A DNA stretch of 14,326 bases from Actinomycetota bacterium (GTDB lineage Bacteria; Actinomycetota; Acidimicrobiia; Acidimicrobiales; JAHWKP01). The position numbers and the translations under genes were made by a program. Below are positions 5,915-13,396 of the stretch, in pieces (the first letter of the stretch is position 1; the number at the start of each line of letters is the position of its first letter). The stretch lies in the NCBI GenBank assembly GCA_019347775.1, contig JAHWKP010000024.1:1-14326 (forward strand). The letters run 5' to 3'. The notes beneath the pieces are model-generated. The model did not search any database and had not been told where the DNA came from. It saw only the letters and a program-made list of their open reading frames with translations.

Positions 5915-6247
5915 ATGGCTGATGTAGAAGGAAACACGGGCGGGTCGACGATGCTCGACATGGTGAGCAAGCTCGAGGAGAGCGGCTACACCGGTCAGTT
6001 CGCCGTCAGCCAGGAAGGCCAGCTTCGCTGCCTCACGTGCGACACCAATGTGGACCCCGAGTTGATCGAGCCTGACTCGTTCCTGCGAGTCGAGGGCGCC
6101 TCCGATCCCGACGACATGGCCGCCGTCGCCGCCATCACATGCCCGAACTGCAATGCCAAGGGCACGGTCGTCCTGAAGTACGGACCTGAAGCGTCCCCGG
6201 AGGACGCTCACGTCCTGTCGGCCTTGGGACCCGGCCCCACCAGCTGA
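5915..6247 (+). CDS. Hypothetical four-cysteine (zinc-ribbon-like) protein
   Basis: A 110-residue acidic protein that I do not recognise by name. C39-L-T-C42 and C76-P-N-C79 are two CxxC pairs 33 residues apart, an arrangement that commonly binds one zinc ion as a zinc ribbon. Before them is a hydrophobic-polar helix and strand, with LEESGYTGQFAV at 20-31, and the segment between them is rich in Asp/Glu/Pro. The last 20 residues are probably flexible. There is no signal peptide or membrane segment, so it is likely cytosolic. The ATG is supported by the -10 box ending 6 nt upstream. It is followed without gap by the next gene (stop TGA directly before ATG), so the two probably function together. 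A nucleic-acid or protein-binding role is possible but unproven. Confidence 0.7.
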   Translation: MADVEGNTGGSTMLDMVSKLEESGYTGQFAVSQEGQLRCLTCDTNVDPELIEPDSFLRVEGASDPDDMAAVAAITCPNCNAKGTVVLKYGPEASPEDAHVLSALGPGPTS

Positions 6248-6634
6248 ATGGACATTCTCGCCGCGCTGTTCGTCGAGGAGATCGGCACCCGCCAGGTCGC
6301 GGGCCCGTCCACGCGCATAGACCTGACCGGCGTGCATTTTTCATTCGCCGCGCCCAATCCGCCGCCGGTCACCATCGGGCCGCACCTGGTCGTTCTCGTT
6401 CGCTGCCCGAAGAACGAGAGCGGTCAGACCGTTCTGGAGGTGGTGTTCCGGAAGGAAGACGGCGAACAGGTGGCTCGCAATGTCCAGCCGGTGAACGTCG
6501 AACCTGGCAAGTTCGGGCGCCTGCTCGTGCGGGGCGAGCTGACCTTCGAGGACTACGGCACCATCGAGGCCCACTGCCGGCTGGGCGACGGACCCTGGCT
6601 GGTTGTTCCCCTGGCGCTCCTACCGGGGGGATAG
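6248..6634 (+). CDS. Hypothetical beta-rich protein (DUF6941-like layout)
   Basis: A 128-residue protein starting with the ATG directly after the preceding stop. It opens with a strand (ILAALFVEEIG), has a Pro-rich loop at about 35-44 (APNPPPVTIGPHL), then alternating strands, including LVVLVRC, TVLEVVF, DGEQVA and LLVRGELTF, and ends PWLVVPLALLP. The order of strands, with the ExxDG-like turn in the middle, resembles DUF6941 proteins as I remember them, but the match is tentative. No signal peptide, membrane segment or catalytic motif is evident, and it looks like a beta-sandwich. Its position suggests it is co-translated with the zinc-ribbon-like gene. A GC-rich imperfect hairpin follows its stop. 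Confidence 0.68.
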   Translation: MDILAALFVEEIGTRQVAGPSTRIDLTGVHFSFAAPNPPPVTIGPHLVVLVRCPKNESGQTVLEVVFRKEDGEQVARNVQPVNVEPGKFGRLLVRGELTFEDYGTIEAHCRLGDGPWLVVPLALLPGG

Positions 6635-6656
6635 CGAGCGGGCGCGTCCGCGCTCG
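6635..6656 (+). terminator. Candidate hairpin after the hypothetical gene pair
   Basis: CGAGCG and CGCTCG pair across a 10-nt GC-rich loop immediately after the stop at 6632-6634. Only ATTA follows, not a proper U-tract. It may separate the gene pair from the pentose phosphate operon. Support is weak. Confidence 0.3.
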
Positions 6657-6678
6657 ATTACCACTAGTGCTGAACGGA

Positions 6679-6684
6679 TAGGTT
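6679..6684 (+). promoter_or_regulatory. Candidate -10 box of the pentose phosphate operon
   Basis: TAGGTT matches TANNNT and ends 7 nt before the GTG at 6692, so the operon's main transcript would begin at or one base before the start codon. No SD precedes the GTG. A TTACCA at 6658-6663, 15 bp upstream, is the nearest -35-like hexamer and is weak. Confidence 0.45.
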
Positions 6685-6691
6685 CCCAGTA

Positions 6692-8566
6692 GTGCCGAAG
6701 ACCACCCCAAACCTCGACCTCGAGCGGGTGGAAGAGCTGGCGAGGCGGCTCCGGATCGACAGCGTGCGCAGTGCCGCCGCTGCCAGCTCGGGCCATCCCA
6801 CTTCTTCGCTCTCCGCCGCCGATCTCATCGCCGTCCTGGCTGCCCGTCACCTCCGCTACGACCCCAACAAGCCAGACCATCCCGGCGCGGACCATTTGGT
6901 GTTCTCCAAGGGCCACGCCTCTCCGCTCTTCTACGCCTATCTAAAGGCGATCGGGGCGGTCGATGACGAGCAACTGCTCAGCTTCCGCAAACTGGGCAGC
7001 AAGCTCGAGGGCCACCCGACACCGGTGCTTCCGTGGGTCGACGTGGCGACTGGTTCCTTGGGACAGGGGCTTCCGGTCGGCGTCGGCATCGCCCTAGGGG
7101 CCCGGTTGCAGGGTGCTCCCTCACGCGTGTTCGTGCTGTGTGGGGACAGTGAGATGGCCGAAGGGTCTGTATGGGAAGCGGTCGAGGCCGCCTCCTTCGA
7201 GGGGCTGGAGCGACTGGTGATGCTCGTCGACGTCAACCGTCTCGGTCAGCGGGGACCAACCCGTTACGGCTGGGACCTCGACGTCTACGCCCGCCGGCTC
7301 GAGGCCTTCGGCTGGCGCACCATCCAAATCGACGGACACGACATCGCCGATATCGACCAGGCGATGTCGCAGGCCACCGAGTCCTCCGGCCAGCCGACCG
7401 CCATTCTCGCCCGCACTGTGAAGGGCAAGGGAGTGCCTTCGGTGGCCGACGCCGACGACGCGCACGGCAAGCCGGTGCCGGACGAATCGGTGGCTCTCGA
7501 AGCGCTCGGCGATGCGCCCGACACCCCGTTCAGTCCTCTGCCACCGCCGGACTTCACTGTGCCCGCCGAATCCACTTCCAAGCTCGATCTGCCGTCCTAC
7601 AAGGTCGGAGAAAAGATGGCAACCAGGAAGGCTTACGGCGAAGCGTTAGCAGCCCTCGGTGCAGGCCGCTCGGCCGTCGTGGCCCTCGATGGCGAAGTCG
7701 GCAACTCCACTTACTCGGAGATCTTCGAAAAGGCTCTGCCGGACCGGTTCTTCCAGATGTACATCGCAGAGCAGCAGCTCGTGGCCGCCGCGGTGGGACT
7801 CCAGGTGCGGGGACTGCGGCCGTACCCGTCGACGTTCGCCGCCTTCCTCAGTCGGGCTTATGACTTCGTGAGGATGGCGGCGGTGAGCCGAGCCGACCTG
7901 AAGCTGTGCGGGTCACACGCCGGCGTGTCAATCGGCGAGGACGGACCGTCCCAGATGGGGCTGGAGGATCTCGCCTCGTTGCGCGCGATCCACAACTCGG
8001 TCGTGTTGTATCCGTGCTGCGCCAACCAGACAGCTCAGCTGGTGACCCTGATGGACGATCACCGCGGCATCAGTTACATCCGCACGACCCGCGGAGCCAC
8101 CCCGGTCCTCTATGAGCCCGGCGACACCTTCGAAATTGGAGGAAGTCGGGTCCTGCGGTCGTCCGCTGATGACGCGGTTTCGGTTTTCGCGGCCGGGATC
8201 ACCGTGCCCGAGGCGCTCGAGGCGGGCGAGAGCCTGAAGTCCGAGGGCATCGGGTTGAAGGTGGTCGACCTCTACAGCGTCAAGCCGGTTGACGCCACCA
8301 CCGTCCGCGACTGCGTCTCACAGACCGGCGGGCTGGCGATCACGGTCGAGGACCACTGGGCCGAAGGCGGACTCGGCGACGCGGTACTGGACGCGCTCTC
8401 GGACAGCGGGATTCCTCACCGGGTGGCCAAGTTGGCCGTTCGCGACCTGCCGGGATCGGGAACGCCGGCCGAGCTGCTGGCCCAGGCCGGCATCAACGGG
8501 GCCGCTATCGCTGACGCGGCGCGCCGCATTGTGAAGGAGCCACTCGTTTCGACAACCAAGGGATAG
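6692..8566 (+). CDS. tkt: Transketolase, short animal-like type
   Basis: A 624-residue thiamine-diphosphate enzyme that moves two-carbon units between sugar phosphates in the non-oxidative pentose phosphate pathway. Identifiable sites include H35 (GHPTS), H75 (SKGHA), GSLGQG at 121-126, the metal-binding D152 and N182 spaced as in the family, H258 (HGK), catalytic E360 (IAEQ), H409 (CGSH), D417 (GEDGPS) and R464. The pyrimidine-binding domain begins near 300 (SYKVGEKMATRKAYG), and the C-terminal domain near 480. The length and these segments are close to human transketolase (623 aa) and unlike the roughly 660-700-residue E. coli and mycobacterial type. The usual GDGE reads GDSE here. The GTG start has a -10 box ending 7 nt upstream and no SD. 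It is the first gene of a six-gene operon. Confidence 0.95.
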   Translation: MPKTTPNLDLERVEELARRLRIDSVRSAAAASSGHPTSSLSAADLIAVLAARHLRYDPNKPDHPGADHLVFSKGHASPLFYAYLKAIGAVDDEQLLSFRKLGSKLEGHPTPVLPWVDVATGSLGQGLPVGVGIALGARLQGAPSRVFVLCGDSEMAEGSVWEAVEAASFEGLERLVMLVDVNRLGQRGPTRYGWDLDVYARRLEAFGWRTIQIDGHDIADIDQAMSQATESSGQPTAILARTVKGKGVPSVADADDAHGKPVPDESVALEALGDAPDTPFSPLPPPDFTVPAESTSKLDLPSYKVGEKMATRKAYGEALAALGAGRSAVVALDGEVGNSTYSEIFEKALPDRFFQMYIAEQQLVAAAVGLQVRGLRPYPSTFAAFLSRAYDFVRMAAVSRADLKLCGSHAGVSIGEDGPSQMGLEDLASLRAIHNSVVLYPCCANQTAQLVTLMDDHRGISYIRTTRGATPVLYEPGDTFEIGGSRVLRSSADDAVSVFAAGITVPEALEAGESLKSEGIGLKVVDLYSVKPVDATTVRDCVSQTGGLAITVEDHWAEGGLGDAVLDALSDSGIPHRVAKLAVRDLPGSGTPAELLAQAGINGAAIADAARRIVKEPLVSTTKG

Positions 8567-8570
8567 ACAC

Positions 8571-9671
8571 ATGACACGGCTGCACGACCTGTTCACCGAG
8601 CAGGGGCAGAGCCCCTGGATCGACAATCTCACCAGGGCAGGAATCAGCGGCGGACAGCTGAAGGACCTCGTCGCCGACGGCATTCGTGGTGTCACGTCGA
8701 ACCCGACCATCTTCCAGAAGGCGATGAGCGCCGGAGATGCCTACGACGAGCAATTCACAAAGCTGGCCCGGCAGATGTCCACCGAGGACGCCTACTGGGC
8801 GATGGTCTGCGACGACATCCGAGGCGCACTTTCTCTTCTCAAGCCGGTCTACGACGAGTCGGACGGAACCGATGGTTTCGTGTCACTGGAGGTTTCGCCC
8901 GCTTTGGCGGCCGACACCCAGGGCACGGTCGCTTCGGCTCGCCACCTTCACGAATCCATTAACCGTCCCAACCTGATGGTGAAGATCCCCGCTACCGCGG
9001 AGGGCATCCCCGCTATTCGCACCATGCTGGGCGAAGGGCGCAACATCAACATCACGCTGATTTTCGGGCTCGACCGCTACGAGGCGGTCATCGACGCTTA
9101 CCTCGATGCACTCGAGTCGCTGGTCGCCGCCGATAAGGACATTGCGGGGGTGGCCAGCGTGGCGTCGTTCTTCGTCAGCCGGGTCGACACCGAAGTCGAT
9201 CGGCGACTGGAGGCGATCGGAAGTTCTGAGGCCCAAGAGCTACGCGGCCAAGCGGCCGTCGCACAAGCCAGGCTGGCCTACCGGATGTATCAACAGAAGT
9301 TCTCCGGCGCCCGATGGGACGCCCTCGCGGCCAAGGGAGCCCGGGTGCAGCGTCCGCTGTGGGCTTCCACCTCCACGAAGAATCCTGAATATCCCGACCT
9401 GCTGTACGTCGACAGCCTCATCGGGCCGAACACGGTGAACACCATGCCTGATGCCACGGTCGAAGCCTTCTGCGACCACGGGACTATCGCCTGCACCATC
9501 GAGGACGAAGTGGACCGCTCGGCCGAGATCCTCGACCAGCTGGGCCGCCTCGGTGTCGACATGGGTGATGTGGCCGCGACTCTGGAAGACGAAGGGGTCG
9601 CCTCGTTCTCCAAGTCCTACGACGAGCTGCTGCAGTCCCTGGAGGACAAGCGGTCTCAGCTCGACGTATGA
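8571..9671 (+). CDS. tal: Transaldolase
   Basis: A 366-residue cytosolic enzyme that transfers a dihydroxyacetone unit from sedoheptulose-7-phosphate to glyceraldehyde-3-phosphate. It folds as a TIM barrel; TSNPTIF is at 42-48, LEVSP at 106-110, the Schiff-base lysine at K138 (NLMVKIPAT), INITLIF at 159-165, and ASTSTKNPEYPD at 265-276. The length fits the long class of actinobacterial and cyanobacterial transaldolases. The ATG has AAGGGA 7 nt upstream, overlapping the end of tkt, so this start is well supported. The stop overlaps the pgi start by 4 bp (ATGA). In other bacteria a transaldolase of this kind is fused to a glucose-6-phosphate isomerase of the same type as the next gene. Confidence 0.95.
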   Translation: MTRLHDLFTEQGQSPWIDNLTRAGISGGQLKDLVADGIRGVTSNPTIFQKAMSAGDAYDEQFTKLARQMSTEDAYWAMVCDDIRGALSLLKPVYDESDGTDGFVSLEVSPALAADTQGTVASARHLHESINRPNLMVKIPATAEGIPAIRTMLGEGRNINITLIFGLDRYEAVIDAYLDALESLVAADKDIAGVASVASFFVSRVDTEVDRRLEAIGSSEAQELRGQAAVAQARLAYRMYQQKFSGARWDALAAKGARVQRPLWASTSTKNPEYPDLLYVDSLIGPNTVNTMPDATVEAFCDHGTIACTIEDEVDRSAEILDQLGRLGVDMGDVAATLEDEGVASFSKSYDELLQSLEDKRSQLDV

Positions 9672-11020
9672 GCGCGAGGGAGTTGCTGGACCGGCTCCGT
9701 CAGAGAGATCCCGATCTCTGGCCGAAGGGCAACGTGTCGCCGACACGGCTGGGATGGCTCGACGCGCCCGAGCGCTTTCTGAATTCCGTGCAGCCGCTGC
9801 AGGAATTCGCCGCGGAAGTCGAGGGTTCCCGCGTGGTGCTGCTGGGCATGGGCGGTTCGTCGTTGGGCCCACTCGTGCTGTCGCGCTGGGGCGAGGGGCG
9901 CCCCGTAGAAGTTCTAGACACCACCGACCCGCAGACGGTGGCAGCCGTTACCGAGGACCTCTCCGACGCTTTCATCGTGGTCTCGTCGAAGTCAGGAACG
10001 ACGCTCGAGGTGCAGTCGCTCCTCGCCCATTGCTGGAAACGGTTGCCCGACGCGTCCCGGTACGCGGTTGTAACCGATCCGGATAGCCCGCTCGCCAGCG
10101 GACCGCTGGAAGCGGCGCGCGTGTTCGAGAACGACCCCAACATCGGGGGGCGCTACAGCGTGTTGTCGCTGTTCGGGTTGGTACCCGCCGCCTTGGACGG
10201 AGTCGCGATCGATCAGCTGTTGAAAGGCGCGGCCGGAACGGACCTGGAAGAAGCCGTCGAGCTTGGTATCTCGATGGCCGATGAAGCACAAGCCGGCCGG
10301 GACAAGCTGACGATCGTCGGACCTCACGAATTCGGGCTGTGGGCCGAACAACTCATCGCCGAGTCCACAGGGAAGCAAGGTAAAGGAATCGTGCCCGTGC
10401 CTGTCGGGGACGAGTCAGAAGGCGGTCCGGATCGACAACACGTCCAAGTCGAGATCGGATCGGTGTCAGACCTTGGCAGGGAATTCTTCCGCTGGATGGT
10501 CGCAACCGCCGCGGCCGGCTCCGTGCTCGGCATTGATCCGTTCGACGAGCCCGATGTCTCGGCCGCCAAGAAGGCGACCAACGCGGCATTGGCTGCGCTC
10601 CCCCTCCCGGACGAGAACGCGTTGGCGGTCTCCGAGCTGGCGTCCTGGCTGGCTGACGAGGCCGGTGACGGTGACTACGTGAGTCTGCAGGCCTACCTGC
10701 CCTACGGGAACGAGACCGAACTCGAGGGGCTGAGGCGGCGCTGCCGCGACGTTATGGGAGGTATGCCCGTGACGGCGGGATTCGGCCCGCGGTTCCTGCA
10801 CTCCACGGGCCAGCTGCACAAGGGCGGCCCGAACAACGTCGTGGCCGTACAGATCGTGCCGCCGCAGCGGCCGGTCGATCTCGAGATCCCCGACAAGGAG
10901 TACGGATTCTCCACCCTGATCGATGCTCAAGCACTGGGCGACCTCCGGACGTTGAGAGAGCGGGATCGCCGCGTGGTCCGCATAGAGGCGACCAACCTCG
11001 ATCGGGTGCTCCCAGCGTGA
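9668..11020 (+). CDS. pgi: Glucose-6-phosphate isomerase (type found in Tal-Pgi fusions)
   Basis: A 450-residue enzyme interconverting glucose-6-phosphate and fructose-6-phosphate. Two SIS-type sugar-isomerase halves are visible: LGMGGSSLGP at 59-68 and SSKSGTTLE at 106-114 bind the phosphate; IGGRYSVLS at 159-167, E231 (AESTGK) and the end segment FLHSTGQLHKGGPNN (376-390) complete the site. It is shorter than E. coli Pgi (549 aa). Its beginning (RLRQRDPDLW, then RLGWLDAP) resembles the linker region of fused transaldolase/isomerase proteins, as I recall them. Here the two are separate, with the ATG inside the tal stop (ATGA). The stop overlaps the gnd start (GTGA). Placed here, it can return fructose-6-phosphate to glucose-6-phosphate for another oxidative turn. 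Confidence 0.92.
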   Translation: MSARELLDRLRQRDPDLWPKGNVSPTRLGWLDAPERFLNSVQPLQEFAAEVEGSRVVLLGMGGSSLGPLVLSRWGEGRPVEVLDTTDPQTVAAVTEDLSDAFIVVSSKSGTTLEVQSLLAHCWKRLPDASRYAVVTDPDSPLASGPLEAARVFENDPNIGGRYSVLSLFGLVPAALDGVAIDQLLKGAAGTDLEEAVELGISMADEAQAGRDKLTIVGPHEFGLWAEQLIAESTGKQGKGIVPVPVGDESEGGPDRQHVQVEIGSVSDLGREFFRWMVATAAAGSVLGIDPFDEPDVSAAKKATNAALAALPLPDENALAVSELASWLADEAGDGDYVSLQAYLPYGNETELEGLRRRCRDVMGGMPVTAGFGPRFLHSTGQLHKGGPNNVVAVQIVPPQRPVDLEIPDKEYGFSTLIDAQALGDLRTLRERDRRVVRIEATNLDRVLPA

Positions 11021-11940
11021 AGATAGGAATCATTGGCCTCGGTCGGATGGGCGGGAGCATGGCGGACCGGCTGGAGGGCCGGGGCCACGACGTGATCGGA
11101 TTCGACCCGAACCCGCCAGCGCGGGAGGAGGCGGCTGGCAAGGGCGTTGAGCCGGTCGATTCCATTGAACAGCTCGTCAGTCGGCTTGAGAGCCCTCGCG
11201 CGATCTGGGCCATGGTCCCGGCCGGAGGCCCGACCATCAGCACTCTCGAGGCGTTGTGCGGGCTTCTCTCCCCCGGCGACGTGGTCATCGACGGGGGCAA
11301 TTCCAATTTCCGCGTGACGCAGGAATGGGCCATGCGCCTCGGCGAGAGCGAAATCTCGCTGGTCGATGCAGGGGTCTCCGGCGGCGTGTGGGGACTCGAG
11401 CATGGCTACTGCCTCATGGTCGGAGGACCGGCCGAGGCCGTATCGCTCATCGAGCCCGTCTTGACCGACCTGGCGCCGGAGAAGGGCTGGCTACACGTCG
11501 GGCCTGCGGGTGCAGGGCACTACGTGAAGATGGTCCACAACGGCATCGAGTACGGGCTCATGCAGGCTTACGCCGAGGGATTCGAGCTGATGGCCTCCGC
11601 CGAGGAGATGAACCTCGATCTCCCGGCGATAGCCGAATTGTGGGGACAGGGATCGGTGGTTCGGTCGTGGCTGCTCGAGTTGGTCGCATTGGCGCTCGCC
11701 GGGGACGGATTCTCCGGAGTCAAGCCCTGGGTTGACGATTCCGGGGAGGGGCGGTGGACGGTCGAGGAGGCAGTTCGCCGAGCCGTGCCCCTGCCGGTGA
11801 TCACCGCAGCGCTCTTCGAGCGCTTCGGATCGCGGCAGCTGCCCGAAGGCGACGATCCTGGATCGTTCGCCCACCGCCTGCTGGCGGCACTTCGGGCTGA
11901 GTTCGGTGGTCACGCGGTCAAGCGGGATCCGCCGGCTTGA
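11017..11940 (+). CDS. gnd: 6-Phosphogluconate dehydrogenase (decarboxylating), short type
   Basis: A 307-residue enzyme oxidising 6-phosphogluconate to ribulose-5-phosphate and CO2. The Rossmann fingerprint GLGRMGG is at 7-13, substrate-site SGG at 121-123, GGNSN at 93-97, and the catalytic K171 in HYVKMVHNGIEYG (168-180). The C-terminal domain carries DSGEGRWTVEEA at 241-252. About 300 residues marks the short class; the E. coli-type enzyme has about 470. The residue at the end of the second strand is aspartate (D30 in GFDPNP), where NADP-specific enzymes have an NR(S/T) motif, which suggests NAD. That is an inference. The GTG start overlaps the pgi stop, and the stop overlaps the zwf TTG, so it is coupled on both sides. 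Confidence 0.93.
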   Translation: MKIGIIGLGRMGGSMADRLEGRGHDVIGFDPNPPAREEAAGKGVEPVDSIEQLVSRLESPRAIWAMVPAGGPTISTLEALCGLLSPGDVVIDGGNSNFRVTQEWAMRLGESEISLVDAGVSGGVWGLEHGYCLMVGGPAEAVSLIEPVLTDLAPEKGWLHVGPAGAGHYVKMVHNGIEYGLMQAYAEGFELMASAEEMNLDLPAIAELWGQGSVVRSWLLELVALALAGDGFSGVKPWVDDSGEGRWTVEEAVRRAVPLPVITAALFERFGSRQLPEGDDPGSFAHRLLAALRAEFGGHAVKRDPPA

Positions 11941-13370
11941 TAGGGATGCGTCCGGAGAACCAGGTCCTGGTCGTATTCGGCTCCTCAGGAGATCTGGCGC
12001 GCCGGAAGCTGGCCCCGGCCCTCGAAGAGCTCGGAGAGCAGGGGCGGCTCCCGGAACGGTTCGCGATCGTGGGGCTCGGACGAGCCGAGATGGATCCAGA
12101 GGTGTTCGCCGGCGTCGACGCGCCCTTTCACTACGTCAGAGGTGACTACGGCGAAGCGAGTACGTACAAGGAGCTGGGCGAGGTCCTGGCGAAGCTCGAT
12201 GAGGAGGTAGGGACCGCGGCCAACCGGACGTTCTATCTGGCGATACCTCCCCAGATCTTCTCGGTGGTCGTCGGCGGTTTGGGTGAGGCCGGACTGGCGG
12301 GCGACCCAGCGGATGGCTTTGCCCGCGTGGTAGTCGAGAAGCCGTACGGTCACGATCTCGAGAGCGCCAAAGCACTCGATGAATGCGTCCACGCCGTGTT
12401 CGGCGAGAACGACGTCTACCGGATCGACCATTACCTGGGGAAGGAGACCGTCCAGAACGTCCTGGCCCTTCGGTTCGCCAACGCCATCTTCGAGCCGATC
12501 TGGAACCGGCGCTTCGTGGACCACGTCCAGATCACCGTCGCCGAGTCGGTCGGGGTCGGCCATCGCGGCGGCTTCTACGAGGAGGCCGGCGCGCTGCGCG
12601 ACATCGTGCAGAACCACGTGCTCCAGGTGCTGGCGCTGACCGCCATGGAGCCACCGGCCTCGATCGATTCCCAGGGCATTCGCGACGAGAAGGTGAAGTT
12701 GCTCCGCGCCGTCGATGTCATGTCGCCCGAGGAGGTTGCTGCCAACGTAGTGAGGGCGCAGTACGACGAAGGCCTCGTCGAAGGGTCCAAGGTCGCGGGA
12801 TATCGCTCGGAAGAAGGCGTCGCGCCGGACAGCGAAACCGAGACCTACGTCGCGCTCCGGCTGAGCGTCGACAACTGGCGGTGGGCCGGCGTGCCCTTTT
12901 ATGTCCGCACGGGCAAGAGACTCCCCCGCCGCGTCACGGAGGTCGCGCTGCAGTTCACGAGAGTGCCGCACCTGCCCTTCGCGGCGGCTCTGTCGAGGGG
13001 ACTGGGGCCCAACGCCCTCGTCCTTCGCATCCAGCCGGACGAGGGCATCACCCTGCGCTTTGGGGTGAAGGTCCCCGGACAGTCCTTCGAGGTCCGGTCG
13101 GCATCCATGGATATGGACTACGACGAGGAGTTCGGCTCGGAGCCCGCAGAAGCCTACGAACGCCTCCTGCTAGATGCGATGGCGGGCGACCCGACGCTGT
13201 TCATTCGTTCGGACGAGGTGCACCAGGCCTGGAGAATCGTGGAGCCGGTTCTCGACGCGTGGCAGGTCAAGGGCGACTTTCCCTTGTGCCGGTATTCCGC
13301 CGGCACGTGGGGTCCGCGTGACGCCGATCTCCTGCTGGCCCGCGACGGGCACCGTTGGCGCGAGCTATAG
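11937..13370 (+). CDS. zwf: Glucose-6-phosphate 1-dehydrogenase
   Basis: A 477-residue enzyme making 6-phosphogluconolactone, the entry step of the oxidative pathway. The nucleotide-binding fingerprint GSSGDLARRKL is at 15-25, EKPYG at 134-138, the substrate motif RIDHYLGKE at 162-170 with D164 and H165, and the general-base histidine H227 in RDIVQNHVLQ. The basic residues after the fingerprint fit NADP use. Length fits bacterial G6PDH. Start choice is uncertain: TTG 11937 overlaps the gnd stop (TTGA), as at most other junctions here, while ATG 11946 lies three codons later with AGGG directly against it. Actinobacterial zwf is usually followed by opcA; here the lactonase gene follows after 26 bp. 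Confidence 0.94.
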   Translation: MIGMRPENQVLVVFGSSGDLARRKLAPALEELGEQGRLPERFAIVGLGRAEMDPEVFAGVDAPFHYVRGDYGEASTYKELGEVLAKLDEEVGTAANRTFYLAIPPQIFSVVVGGLGEAGLAGDPADGFARVVVEKPYGHDLESAKALDECVHAVFGENDVYRIDHYLGKETVQNVLALRFANAIFEPIWNRRFVDHVQITVAESVGVGHRGGFYEEAGALRDIVQNHVLQVLALTAMEPPASIDSQGIRDEKVKLLRAVDVMSPEEVAANVVRAQYDEGLVEGSKVAGYRSEEGVAPDSETETYVALRLSVDNWRWAGVPFYVRTGKRLPRRVTEVALQFTRVPHLPFAAALSRGLGPNALVLRIQPDEGITLRFGVKVPGQSFEVRSASMDMDYDEEFGSEPAEAYERLLLDAMAGDPTLFIRSDEVHQAWRIVEPVLDAWQVKGDFPLCRYSAGTWGPRDADLLLARDGHRWREL

Positions 13371-13383
13371 ACCGCCCGACTAC

Positions 13384-13389
13384 TACTGT
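13384..13389 (+). promoter_or_regulatory. Candidate internal -10 box for the lactonase gene
   Basis: TACTGT matches TANNNT and ends 7 nt before the ATG at 13397; no SD is present. It lies in the only clear gap of the operon after tal (zwf stop at 13370), so the lactonase gene may have its own leaderless transcript as well as read-through. Confidence 0.4.
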
Positions 13390-13396
13390 CCGCTCG

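Noticed and set aside
7171..7863. Open frame (230 codons) inside tkt in another plus-strand frame
   Set aside because: Composition is dominated by Arg, Gly and Pro, and it overlaps conserved transketolase sequence throughout.
11985..12971. Long open frame (328 codons) on the minus strand opposite zwf
   Set aside because: It is entirely antisense to a gene with clear catalytic motifs, with no recognisable domain of its own.
12383..13321. Long open frame (312 codons) on the plus strand inside zwf
   Set aside because: The protein is extremely rich in Arg, Gly and Pro, with no recognisable domain; it is a shadow of zwf caused by high GC.
13355..13396. ATG at 13355 as the start of the lactonase
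   Set aside because: It lies inside zwf and adds 14 residues with no family similarity; the ATG at 13397 has a -10 box in the right place.
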